A stretch of DNA of 64,000 nt from assembly GCA_018350325.1 (NCBI GenBank), contig JAEVLN010000034.1, positions 310,001-374,000 on the forward strand, read 5' to 3'. Below are positions 1 to 10,895 of the stretch, piece after piece. A model generated the notes under the pieces. That model did not search any database. It was not told the DNA's origin and worked only from the letters and a program-made list of their open reading frames with translations. The DNA is from Globodera rostochiensis. Taxonomy: Eukaryota; Nematoda; Chromadorea; Rhabditida; Heteroderidae. Both the position numbers and the translations under genes were made by a program. Position 1 is the stretch's first letter. Every line of letters starts with the position of its first letter.

Positions 1-619
1 GAAGACAAACCAATAGACCATCAATTCACTTGGAGGGACTCACCTAAAAGGATTGAAATCTTTCATCAAAAAGCACATCTCAACCAAAATTCAAACAGTA
101 ATCAATATAATTATTAAAATTCCTGATGTGATGGCCATCTTCAAGGGTGCATTTTCATCGCCGCCCCGCCGGGGATCCCCGTTTTCGGGGATGGACAAAC
201 CGGGGAACGGGGAAGAGAATGGCCGGGGATCCCCGGTTTTCCCCGTCCCCCCCCCGCCCCTCCGGCTGCAACCCTACTTAAAATAGCTGTTTTTGTTACT
301 CAAAGAATGCTATAAAGCAAACAGTTTGCCACTCTCAACACCACCCACCCAGCCGTGAAGTTAAATTATGATGGAGATCGAGTACAATATATTTTTCTGT
401 TTGTATCACGCTTCAATTCAATTACGAGCAAAAAATAAATAAATTATTCAATCAATCATCAAAGGAACGCCGTCATTATCCGTTAATCGGCTTCTTCTTT
501 TTTTTGTCAGCGATTGAGCCGCCCGCCCCTTTTGGCAAGCGATCTGAAACCCAAAAAACATTCAAATTATTAATAAATCAACACAAAAAAGTGAGGGCTA
601 CCAAGTGCATCATACATAA
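1..619. other. Gene-free left edge with GC-rich palindromic block
   Basis: I see no supported gene here. Positions about 155-275 hold a GC-rich block made of short palindromes of the type CGGGGATCCCCG and a poly-C run. It contrasts with the AT-rich surroundings and looks like the degenerate interior of a mobile element. The remainder is AT-rich with no recognisable coding exon on either strand. Confidence 0.5.
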
Positions 620-732
620 TAGTGCTGCACGAGACCCAAAATTTACTGAGACTCGAGACCGAGAAATGACACCGAGACTCGAGACCCAAAAAAACCGAGA
701 AATTTCTCGAGTCGAGACTCTTGTGCAGCACA
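620..732. mobile_element. Miniature hAT-type element with 8-bp target duplication
   Basis: A 113-bp element begins TAGTGCTGCACGAGAC and ends with the inverted sequence GTGCAGCACA. It is flanked on both sides by the 8-bp direct repeat ATACATAA (612-619 and 733-740). The interior is an inverted array of GAGACTCGAGAC-like words. An 8-bp duplication with short TAG-starting inverted termini is the mark of hAT-superfamily insertion. A second tiny palindromic element, CAGGGATGTAACCG to CGGTCACATCCCTG, follows directly at 741-791. Confidence 0.75.
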
Positions 733-804
733 ATACATAACAGGGATGTAACCGAACAATGCCCCAAAACCTTTAATCCGGTCACATCCCTGGCGTCTGC
801 CGAA

Positions 805-3800
805 TTATCCAATGGCCATGGCTGGGGGAAAATGAATTAATTCCCGAGAGGCAAAATCGATAACCACGAAAAAATTGATGATGAAATGCAAAAGGCGCAG
901 AAAAGCGAACACAAACTCACTCTGCTGCTCTAATTCCTGTGTTTTTAAGCGGAGCAGTGCCGGAATGTGTTCTTCGATGGCGAACATCATTTTGTCACGA
1001 TGCGCAGAGTCCGCGCCGTCCACCATTTTGAGCACGACGTCGTTGGCGAACTGTTGCTTCATCATTTGCAACAAAGGCGTCTTTCCAGTGCCGTCGCTGA
1101 ACAGAAAACAGCACAAATTCAGTTTTTCGGATTCCCGGACAAAACTCACTCCGCACAAACTTGGTCGATCAGCGCATTTTTCTGTCCCGTCGTCCCAAAA
1201 ATCAAACACTTTTCGATTATGTTGCAGATGCTTCTGCGATGTATGTTCTTCAGAATGCCCCCCTGCAGACTGCGCACAATGCGCTCCCGGTCTTCGGGAC
1301 GTCCATGTTCAATCATATGTTGGATCACGTAGTTGCCATACTGATCCGCGACCAAACTGGGCACATTGTCAAGCAGTTGTTCCAACACGGGTCGCTTTTG
1401 CTGCTCCGTGCAGTGTTCAAGCACACTTCGGATCACCCAATTACCGTATTCATGGAGGGACAGGGAGGTGACCTTTCAATGGTGTTTTATATTTTACTAA
1501 TTTATTGTACAAGGAAATATTTAGGAATTTATATTGGAGAAGCACTTTCTCATGCAGATGGCGTACAATGCGCTCCCGGTCCTCGGGCCGTCCATGCTCA
1601 ATCACAAGTTGGACCACCAAATTACCGTATTTATGGAGAGACAGGGAGGCAACCTGTTGGGATGCGAAGGATGCTTTCAAGATTTTGAAAATTACGAAAT
1701 GTACCGAATCCGACGGACTGGACAGTATGGCATCAACGACAAATTGAAGCCGTTGTGGTTCGATGAGTTTAATTATCTGCGAAGAATCTTTAACAGTTTC
1801 AAATGGCCCAAACCCGGGAGCCCCGGTTAATCAAACAACACATTTTAATAAAATTGTTGTATATTTAATCACCATGTTCATGACGTGGCTTCCATACTGA
1901 TCTTTGATGCATCTGATCACACACGAACGGGGCGTCAGTTCTTCGATTATCTTTAAAAGTATTTAATTAATTATTTTTAACTCCCCGAAAATGTAATAAT
2001 TATTTTCAATAAATTTGCCTCAATTTGTGACGCTTTGTCCACCGATTTCAACGCTGCTTGGATCACGTGAGAGCCGTACATTTGCAGGGCCAATTCCAAC
2101 ACGTGGCCACGCAATACGTCCACAAGTTGAGCCTTCTGATCCTCCGTGCCGTACTCGAAAAATTTCTGAATTTTTTTTTCTTAATTAGGTAATTTCCTTT
2201 TTGTTCTTTCCAAAGAGTAACAAAAACAAATTTTGAACCATACTCAAAAAATTGCTAACTTTTTTTAAACAAAAATTTTTTTAATGAATCACACACACGT
2301 TCCTTCTAGATTCTGGGTGAACGTTTTTTTACTGGAAATCAATTGTAAAATCCTTTTTTTTTTAAATGTTCGAAATCGGTCAGAAAGGAAGGTCAGATTC
2401 GGATTCTACGACTAATGACTATTCGGAGGACCCTAATAACATGAGTGCCAAATTCGTCAGCCATCAACTGTCGAGCATTTTGAAGCGTCTTCGGACCTCT
2501 GAGAAAAATAAAATTTATAGACCATGGATCAGGGACATGGCTAGAAAAACAAATTCGGGGGGGGGGGGGGGGGGGGTATTCGCCTTTTATACTTTAATTC
2601 TTCCTTTTTATTACTATTCTTAAAACTCTGAAAAAAATTAGGATCGAAAAAAATGTGTAAAAATACAATAATGGCAGAAAAAATCGTTTTACATGTGAAA
2701 TTTCAATCCGTGGGCTGCTTCTTTTAGGCAAGAAAACTGCAAAATACGCGTTTAAAAAGGCACGAAGTTCTAACAGATATGACATTTTGAGGACGGACGG
2801 ATACAGCTCGACCCTATTAAGCCTCAAATGTGTTATTTAATTCAGCAACGTCCCAAAAAGTGCACGTCCACTTACACATTTAATGCCAAAAGCAACTCAC
2901 TCCGCACAAACGTTGTCGATCAGCGCCTTTTTCTGATCGGCCGTTCCGCCGATCAAACACTTCTCGATGACGTTGGAGGCGAATTTGTCCTGTGCATATT
3001 TCATAATGTCCCCTTGCAGACTGCGCACAATGCGCCCGCGGTCTTCGGGTAGTCCATGCGCGATCACATGTTCAATCACCAAGCTGCCATACTTATCCAT
3101 GACCAAAGTGGGCACATTGTCAAGCAGTTGTTCCAGCACGGATCGCTTTTGCTGCTCCGTGCAGTGTTCAATCACATGTCGGATCACCAGATTACCGTAT
3201 TCATGGAGGGACAGAGAGGTGACCTTTTGAGGGTTTTAAATATTTTACTAATTTACAAAAGAATTTTTTAGGAATTTATATTGGAGAAGTACTTTCCCGT
3301 GCAGACGGCGCACAATGCGCGCCCGGTCTTCGGGCAGTCCATGCTCAATCACGTGTTCGATCACGTAATTGCCATACTTATCCGTAACCAAAGTTGGCAC
3401 ATTGTCAAGCAGTTCATTGATTATCTAAATAATATTTTTATATAGTCAAGCATTTGAGTCCCGAGGTAAACGGGACAATTTAAATTTAAATGATTTTGCC
3501 TCAATTTGTGACGCTTTGTCCACCGATTTCAACGCCTTTTCGATCACGTGAGAGCCGTACACTTGCTGGGACAATGTCAAAACGTGGCCACGCAATGCGT
3601 CCACAAATTGAGCCTTTTCCGTCGGATTGGCACGCTCCAACTTTTGCTCGATGAACCTGGCGAAATGTTAATGGAAAATCGATATTCAATCAATAATAAC
3701 TTTCTTTGTTTGTGCTTCGTGCTTTGAGGGGCGCATTTACATTTTACTGTATTTTTGTGTTAAGGAATTTCTCAAAAAATGTTCGGGTTCAAATTATGAA

Positions 3801-5605
3801 CCGTAAGTTTGTTTTGTTTAATCGCTTAGCTTAATGTTCAATTCAGAGAGCTTTCGAATGGTATTAAATTTGTCTAATTTGATGGAAGTTGAAGAAAGTT
3901 ACAAGCCATCGATTGGCGCCAGACGAACGGGGATCGATTCGTTCCCCATATACGATTCGTTCCCCTCGAAAAAAATAAAAAAATTTCCAAAGTCCATAAA
4001 AAAGGGTTTATAGAGGGTATACGGGGGCATTGAACCTGAATATGTCGACCAATTTCGAACCCCGGACCCTAGTTCGAACAATTTTTCAAAAACAAATTTT
4101 TTTGTCAAAACCGATTTTTATAACAAAATCGTTCAAAATTATATTCGTACGATCTCCCGTTCGTTCTTACATGCTTTTTAGAACCATTTAAACGACTTTA
4201 AAAACATTAAAAAAAAAATTTTTTGGAAAAAAAACATTTTTTTCGATCAATTGTTCGAATTCGGGTCCGGGATTCGACATACGTAAAAAGGGAACCCGAA
4301 TTCGTGTTCTACGCACGTGTTTTAGACGATTTTTTGAGGTTAAAGGCATTTTTGTGGAGGGGAACGAATCGTTACAAAAGGAACGAATCGTATATGGGGA
4401 ACGAATCGTAGATGAACGAATCGATATTTTACCGCGCCAGCCCGGGCTGTTCAAATCGTTCACCCCCAGCAATGCCCACCTTGAACCGTGCGGGTCCAGC
4501 GCAAACGCCACGGCGTCCTTGCCCAAATCGGCGAGTTGAAGATTGGCTGCACGGTTGTTGCGGTACGCGTCCAACAGCTCGGAACGGTGGCTGGGACGGT
4601 CTGAAATTGCAAAAAACTCCAGAGGTAAAATTTGGAATATTTTCTCTGTGGGTTAATTTTTTGGGGGCTCAAATGTCCAAAATTTACTGGACGAAGACGA
4701 CGAGGACGCCATGCGAGCGCCGCACGAAAGAACGGCTGCCGGGCACACATTGTTTTTGGCGCATTGATGCAAAAACGTCACATGAACAGCTTGAACTTGT
4801 TGAACCTAAAAACATTTTGAATTCCAAAAAGAAAGGATTCTCATTATTGCAATTCCGATTTTTTTTTTTAAATTGAACCCCTCCCAACTTCAGAGCATTT
4901 TTCGAATTCATTATTTAGAATGATTTTGGAGGCCAAAAATTAAATTTTATTTTAGGGAAATTTTGAATTTTCGAAAAAAGCGTTGGGACCGGGGTTCGGA
5001 ATGGAGGTCTCAGCGACCTTTATTTGCTTTTTCGTAGTAATTTAATGCTTTTTGAATGGTTTTGAGGCCAAATTAATTTTTCTAAAATTTTGATTTTTCA
5101 AAAAATTATTCGAATTCGGTTCCGGGGGTTCGAACTTGGTTGAAATGTGATGTTAGAATCGCATTTACACCTCTGAATACCCCTAGAAATATCATTTTCT
5201 CGACTTGAAATTATTTTTTCAAAAAAAGGGGGGGGGTGGGGGATTATAAACTTAACTATTACCTCGAACGACGATTTACTGTTTTTTGAAAATTCCTTAA
5301 GAAAAATTGGCATAAAAATTCCATATTTTCTTTAGAGCTCGGACTGGATCTGGATCCAGAAATCCAGGTATTCTCCACGACCCTGGATTTTTTCTGGATT
5401 TTTCATCCAGAAAATTCAGATCCAGGTCATTTCCATCCAGATCCAGTTTTTCAAAATTCTATGCTCTTTTCGCATGTGATCGGGCCTCTCTGCCCCCAAA
5501 ACGGAATCAAACCCAAAATTAACAAAAAAAAAATAGAAAAAATTAGCAAACCTTGCAAATGATGTGCTGGCCGTTCAGCAAATTTCGAACGAATCGGCCG
5601 ATCAT
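805..5605 (-). CDS. Pumilio/PUF-family RNA-binding protein, with internally duplicated repeat exons
   Basis: Predicted post-transcriptional regulator that binds 3' UTR motifs through stacked PUF repeats. Readable exons, 5' to 3': 5605-5552 (starts MIGRFVRNLL), 4805-4688 (ends in a serine run), 4600-4480 (LLDAYRNNR then DPHGSR, the usual start of PUF repeat 1), 3656-3500, 3424-3293, 3223-2901, then a second series 2165-2019, 1950-1873, 1776-about 1676, about 1645-1547, 1472-1150 and the terminal exon 1096-805. Repeat signatures include YGSHVIEKAL, KDQYGSHVMNM, QYGNYVIQHMIEHGRPED and QQFANDVVLKM. Phases agree within each series. Exon 3223-2901 and exon 1472-1150 are paralogous, and both fit the phase of the terminal exon, so the exon set is duplicated and isoforms are possible. 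The exons ending at 3500 and 2019 appear to use GC rather than GT donors. The C-terminus after repeat 8 differs from canonical Pumilio. Family call is secure; the exact transcript is not. Confidence 0.8.
2166..2900. other. Spacer between the two PUF exon series, with G-run element end
   Basis: No PUF exon is visible here. On the plus strand 2366-2560 reads as an open, hydrophilic segment rich in Ser, Asp and Asn that I cannot assign. It is followed at 2537-2576 by a motif resembling GACATGGCTAGAAAAACAAA and a run of about 17 G. The same combination of GTAGCTAG-like motif and long G (or C) run recurs near 43.95, 47.9, 56.35 and 59.41 kb, so this is probably the end of a dispersed element. Confidence 0.4.
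3900..4450. repeat. Intronic foldback element with ACGAATCG-type ends (second copy 7562-8112)
   Basis: Within the large Pumilio intron, the left arm near 3930-3966 reads GATCGATTCGTTCCCCATA then ACGATTCGTTCCCC. The right arm near 4358-4432 carries the inverse, GGGGAACGAATCG repeated with spacer words. The interior is itself partly inverted, around AATTCGGGTCCGGG-like words. It is duplicated at 7562-8112 with the tandem segment. No transposase is present. Confidence 0.65.
5330..5460. repeat. Palindromic CTGGATCC-rich block (second copy 8992-9122)
   Basis: Dense inverted words of GATCTGGATCCAG form a self-complementary stretch between Pumilio coding exons 1 and 2. The same vocabulary fills the TIR-bounded element at 29262-29788, so this is probably a degenerate relative. 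No coding capacity is seen. Confidence 0.5.
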
Positions 5606-6331
5606 TTTGAGCGATTGCGTTAATTTTTAAATGCTAAAAAGTGCAAATTAAAAAACATTTTGAATAAAAATGAAACACAAAAGGGCACAGCGATTCATTT
5701 TTGAAACCCAAAAATGTGCCAATTTTAAAGCCGTTAATTTATTGTAAACTTGCTCCAATAGTCATTAATAGGGCCACAAATTATATGGATAAAAAATTTC
5801 CAAATATGGCCATAAAATCTATATTATACTATTTGGGTGTTGTACGTAATTTATCGAGAACTTTGAATTATTTATCGACGCGATTGTTTTTGTTAAAATT
5901 GAAAGAGACAAATTGAGTAAACATACATACATAGATAGCATAAAGCGAATTAAAAGAAATGAGAGCAATGAATGAAATGGTTGGTTGATTATGAAAGTCA
6001 TACAACTGTTATTTCTTGCAAAAACATGCAATATTGATTTTGTTACAAACAATTTTATTTATTTCGTATCTATTGTTATCTTTTTTTTTTAATTCAATAC
6101 ATTTAATTTTTTATATTTATTTTCAGATTAAATTATGCCCGTTTTATTTTAGATCGCAATTTTCTGCGGCAGTTTATTTATCGACAATTTTCTGCGGCGA
6201 TTTCTATGATGCTTTCCATCAAACAAATTTATTTATTTCATATCTATTGTTATCAATTTTTCTTTTTAATATTTATTTTATATTTATGTATTTTCAAATT
6301 AAATTATGTCCGTTTTATTTTAGATATCAAA
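5606..6331. other. AT-rich region upstream of the Pumilio copy, with solo element terminus
   Basis: No gene is supported apart from the leader of the Helitron-like ORF that follows. At 5770-5817 lies TAGGGCCACAAATTATATGG followed by ATATGGCCATAAA, a terminus shared with the elements near 17.7 and 32.75 kb. The rest is AT-rich with an internal repeat of CCCGTTTTATTTTAGAT (near 6138 and 6310). The second of these gives a good splice acceptor 8 bp before the ATG at 6332. The same layout recurs in the second tandem copy. Confidence 0.5.
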
Positions 6332-6826
6332 ATGGTACGCAAAAAGCAGGAATTCCAAATTGATGGCAGTGCTGATAAAAAGGGTTCAAAGCTCCCTGAA
6401 AAAGCGGTTGAAAAACAGTCAAAGAAACGTTCAAATAACGGATTGAAAGATTTTATTATAAATTTGGATGAGTCAGATGAAGAAATCAATGATTTAACTG
6501 ATTTATTTAATGAGCAATCATCGAGTCAGTCTGTTGTTAGAGAAAGACAAAGGAAAAACATGGAAAATTGGCTTAAAAGAAAAAGAGAATTACCCGAAGC
6601 TGAACTTGGTACTTTTAAAGAAAGTGTAAGAAAAAATGTTGAAAATTGGCGTAAAAGAAAAACAGATAACGAATTACAAGTATATAGACAAAACGAACGG
6701 AAAAGAGTGGAAATGTTTCGTCAGAATAACAAAAAAAAAATTAAATATTTTGGAAGGATTTTTGTTTTGAAAGCTGCTAATTATGATGTCACAGATGTTG
6801 AATGTTATAAACTTGGTAAATTTAAT
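6332..6826 (+). pseudogene. Truncated Helitron-like protein N-terminus, copy 1
   Basis: ATG at 6332 opens a basic, lysine/arginine-rich reading frame with repeated motifs of the type RKNMENWLKRKRE, RKNVENWRKRK and RKRVEMFRQN. It ends in YKLGKFN, the lead-in to the Cys-rich block typical of Helitron helicase-like N-termini. The frame is cut at the tandem-duplication join (6826/6827), where it runs into antisense Pumilio exon and stops at about 6883. Rep and helicase domains are absent, so it cannot be autonomous. Confidence 0.6.
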
Positions 6827-9267
6827 CAGTGTTCAATCACATGTCGGATCACCAGATTACCGTATTCATGGAGGGACAGATAGTGACCTTTTGAGGGTTT
6901 GAAAATTTTACTAATTTACAAAAGAATTTTTTAGGAATTTATATTGGAGAAGTACTTTCCCGTGCAGACGGCGCACAATGCGCGCCCGGTCTTCGGGCAG
7001 TCCATGCTCAATCACGTGTTCGATCACGTAATTGCCATACTTATCCGTAACCAAAGTTGGCACATTGTCAAGCAGTTCATTGATTATCTAAATAATATTT
7101 TTATATAGTCAAGCATTTGAGTCCCGAGGTAAACGGGACAATTTAAATTTAAATGATTTTGCCTCAATTTGTGACGCTTTGTCCACCGATTTCAACGCCT
7201 TTTCGATCACGTGAGAGCCGTACACTTGCTGGGACAATGTCAAAACGTGGCCACGCAATGCGTCCACAAATTGAGCCTTTTCCGTCGGATTGGCACGCTC
7301 CAACTTTTGCTCGATGAACCTGGCGAAATGTTAATGGAAAATCGATATTCAATCAATAATAACTTTCTTTGTTTGTGCTTCGTGCTTTGAGGGGCGCATT
7401 TACATTTTACTGTATTTTTGTGTTAAGGAATTTCTCAAAAAATGTTCGGGTTCAAATTATGAACCGTAAGTTTGTTTTGTTTAATCGCTTAGCTTAATGT
7501 TCAATTCAGAGAGCTTTCGAATGGTATTAAATTTGTCTAATTTGATGGAAGTTGAAGAAAGTTACAAGCCATCGATTGGCGCCAGACGAACGGGGATCGA
7601 TTCGTTCCCCATATACGATTCGTTCCCCTCGAAAAAAATAAAAAATTTCCAAAGTCCATAAAAAAGGGTTTATAGAGGGTATACGGGGGCATTGAACCTG
7701 AATATGTCGACCAATTTCGAACCCCGGACCCTAGTTCGAACAATTTTTCAAAAACAAATTTTTTTGTCAAAACCGATTTTTATAACAAAATCGTTCAAAA
7801 TTATATTCGTACGATCTCCCGTTCGTTCTTACATGCTTTTTAGAACCATTTAAACGACTTTAAAAACATTAAAAAAAAAATTTTTTGGAAAAAAAACATT
7901 TTTTTCGATCAATTGTTCGAATTCGGGTCCGGGATTCGACATACGTAAAAAGGGAACCCGAATTCGTGTTCTACGCACGTGTTTTAGACGATTTTTTGAG
8001 GTTAAAGGCATTTTTGTGGAGGGGAACGAATCGTTACAAAAGGAACGAATCGTATATGGGGAACGAATCGTAGATGAACGAATCGATATTTTACCGCGCC
8101 AGCCCGGGCTGTTCAAATCGTTCACCCCCAGCAATGCCCACCTTGAACCGTGCGGGTCCAGCGCAAACGCCACGGCGTCCTTGCCCAAATCGGCGAGTTG
8201 AAGATTGGCTGCACGGTTGTTGCGGTACGCGTCCAACAGCTCGGAACGGTGGCTGGGACGGTCTGAAATTGCAAAAAACTCCAGAGGTAAAATTTGGAAT
8301 ATTTTCTCTGTGGGTTAATTTTTTGGGGGCTCAAATGTCCAAAATTTACTGGACGAAGACGACGAGGACGCCATGCGAGCGCCGCACGAAAGAACGGCTG
8401 CCGGGCACACATTGTTTTTGGCGCATTGATGCAAAAACGTCACATGAACAGCTTGAACTTGTTGAACCTAAAAACATTTTGAATTCCAAAAAGAAAGGAT
8501 TCTCATTATTGCAATTCCGATTTTTTTTTTTAAATTGAACCCCTCCCAACTTCAGAGCATTTTTCGAATTCATTATTTAGAATGATTTTGGAGGCCAAAA
8601 ATTAAATTTTATTTTAGGGAAATTTTGAATTTTCGAAAAAAGCGTTGGGACCGGGGTTCGGAATGGAGGTCTCAGCGACCTTTATTTGCTTTTTCGTAGT
8701 AATTTAATGCTTTTTGAATGGTTTTGAGGCCAAATTAATTTTTCTAAAATTTTGATTTTTCAAAAAATTATTCGAATTCGGTTCCGGGGGTTCGAACTTG
8801 GTTGAAATGTGATGTTAGAATCGCATTTACACCTCTGAATACCCCTAGAAATATCATTTTCTCGACTTGAAATTATTTTTTCAAAAAAAGGGGGGGGGTG
8901 GGGGATTATAAACTTAACTATTACCTCGAACGACGATTTACTGTTTTTTGAAAATTCCTTAAGAAAAATTGGCATAAAAATTCCATATTTTCTTTAGAGC
9001 TCGGACTGGATCTGGATCCAGAAATCCAGGTATTCTCCACGACCCTGGATTTTTTCTGGATTTTTCATCCAGAAAATTCAGATCCAGGTCATTTCCATCC
9101 AGATCCAGTTTTTCAAAATTCTATGCTCTTTTCGCATGTGATCGGGCCTCTCTGCCCCCAAAACGGAATCAAACCCAAAATTAACAAAAAAAAAATAGAA
9201 AAAATTAGCAAACCTTGCAAATGATGTGCTGGCCGTTCAGCAAATTTCGAACGAATCGGCCGATCAT
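6827..9267 (-). pseudogene. Second, 3'-truncated copy of the Pumilio gene
   Basis: Exons equivalent to the first five of the neighbouring Pumilio gene are present at 9267-9214, 8467-8350, 8262-8142, 7319-7163 and 7087-6956, with the same splice sites, including the GC donor after 7163. The sixth exon is cut after about 20 codons at the duplication join (6827). Only the first PUF repeats remain, and the downstream sequence is the Helitron-like ORF on the other strand. It could give a truncated protein or a read-through transcript into the intact copy, but on its own it is a partial gene. Confidence 0.8.
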
Positions 9268-9992
9268 TTTGAGCGATTGCGTTAATTTTTAAATGCTAAA
9301 AAGTGCAAATTAAAAAACATTTTGAATAAAAATGAAACACAAAAGGGCACAGCGATTCATTTTTGAAACCCAAAAATGTGCCAATTTTAAAGCCGTTAAT
9401 TTATTGTAAACTTGCTCCAATAGTCATTAATAGGGCCACAAATTATATGGATAAAAATTTCCAAATATGGCCATAAAATCTATATTATACTATTTGGGTG
9501 TTGTACGTAATTTATCGAGAACTTTGAATTATTTATCGACGCGATTGTTTTTGTTAAAATTGAAAGAGACAAATTGAGTAAACATACATACATAGATAGC
9601 ATAAAGCGAATTAAAAGAAATGAGAGCAATGAATGAAATGGTTGGTTGATTATGAAAGTCATACAACTGTTATTTCTTGCAAAAACATGCAATATTGATT
9701 TTGTTACAAACAATTTTATTTATTTCGTATCTATTGTTATCTTTTTTTTTTAATTCAATACATTTAATTTTTTATATTTATTTTCAGATTAAATTATGCC
9801 CGTTTTATTTTAGATCGCAATTTTCTGCGGCAGTTTATTTATCGACAATTTTCTGCGGCGATTTCTATGATGCTTTCCATCAAACAAATTTATTTATTTC
9901 ATATCTATTGTTATCAATTTTTCTTTTTAATATTTATTTTATATTTATGTATTTTCAAATTAAATTATGTCCGTTTTATTTTAGATATCAAA

Positions 9993-10625
9993 ATGGTACG
10001 CAAAAAGCAGGAATTCCAAATTGATGGCAGTGCTGATAAAAAGGGTTCAAAGCTCCCTGAAAAAGCGGTTGAAAAACAGTCAAAGAAACGTTCAAATAAC
10101 GGATTGAAAGATTTTATTATAAATTTGGATGAGTCAGATGAAGAAATCAATGATTTAACTGATTTATTTAATGAGCAATCATCGAGTCAGTCTGTTGTTA
10201 GAGAAAGACAAAGGAAAAACATGGAAAATTGGCTTAAAAGAAAAAGAGAATTACCCGAAGCTGAACTTGGTACTTTTAAAGAAAGTGTAAGAAAAAATGT
10301 TGAAAATTGGCGTAAAAGAAAAACAGATAACGAATTACAAGTATATAGACAAAACGAACGGAAAAGAGTGGAAATGTTTCGTCAGAATAACAAAAAAAAA
10401 ATTAAATATTTTGGAAGGATTTTTGTTTTTGAAAGCTGCTAATTATGATGTCACAGATGTTGAATGTTATAAACTTGGTAAATTTAATATTAAATGCAAT
10501 CATTGTCCGGCAATTCATTTTCCAGAAGAACAAAGTAAAACTCATGGCGAAAATGAATTTTTGGAATGTTGCAATTATGGAAAATTTACTATCTTAACCC
10601 ATACTAAGTCAGTCGCGTACGTATC
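9993..10625 (+). pseudogene. Truncated Helitron-like protein N-terminus, copy 2, longer and frameshifted
   Basis: Same ORF as at 6332 but not cut by the duplication join, so it shows more of the protein. One extra T in the run near 10425-10431 shifts the frame: the first frame ends at 10442, while the original frame continues as YKLGKFNIKCNHCPAIHF, then a spacer, then FLECCNYGKF. This C-x2-C, H, CC arrangement is the zinc-binding-like block found at the N-terminus of many Helitron helicases. It stops at about 10630 with no Rep or PIF1 helicase domain. A broken element fragment. Confidence 0.68.
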
Positions 10626-10632
10626 GTTTTGA

Positions 10633-10895
10633 ATTTTTTTATTTTTTGACACGAAAACCTTTTATGGGTGGGAAAAATAAGAGAGCAAATAAAAACGAAA
10701 AGAGAGAAGAAAGAGAGCGAGGGACAGACAGTGTAGAGAGAGTTGTTATTAACTTTAGTAAATAACAATTTCAACACAATAATTGAAATTTTAACAAAAA
10801 TCACGTCAAGAAGAATCCCGCTTTCCCGATTGTGATAGAATTTTTTACAAGAAAAGGGATTTATCTACCTACTTAAAAGTAATTATTTCTTAAAA
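10633..10895. other. AT-rich spacer before the first minisatellite
   Basis: No gene seen. It contains a short GA-rich stretch (AGAGAGAAGAAAGAGAGCGAG) and an imperfect inverted repeat of CAATTTCAACACAATAATTG near 10768. It lies between the Helitron-like relic and the satellite block. Confidence 0.4.

Larger units (their letters stand above)
3162..10488. repeat. 3.66-kb tandem segmental duplication (3162-6826 and 6827-10488)
   Basis: The segment from CAGTGTTCAATCACATG at 3162 to TTTAAT at 6826 is repeated from 6827 to 10488 almost base for base, differing by a few single-base indels (for example a run near 3975/7638, one A near 5796/9457 and one T near 6768/10427). It holds the 5' half of the Pumilio gene plus its upstream region and a Helitron-like ORF. 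The join at 6826/6827 fuses the Helitron ORF to antisense Pumilio exon sequence. The near identity, introns included, points to a recent event or to an assembly artefact. Confidence 0.92.

Noticed and set aside
4412..4876. 154-codon plus-strand ORF, also at 8074-8538
   Set aside because: It is antisense to Pumilio exons with clear family motifs and correct splice sites.
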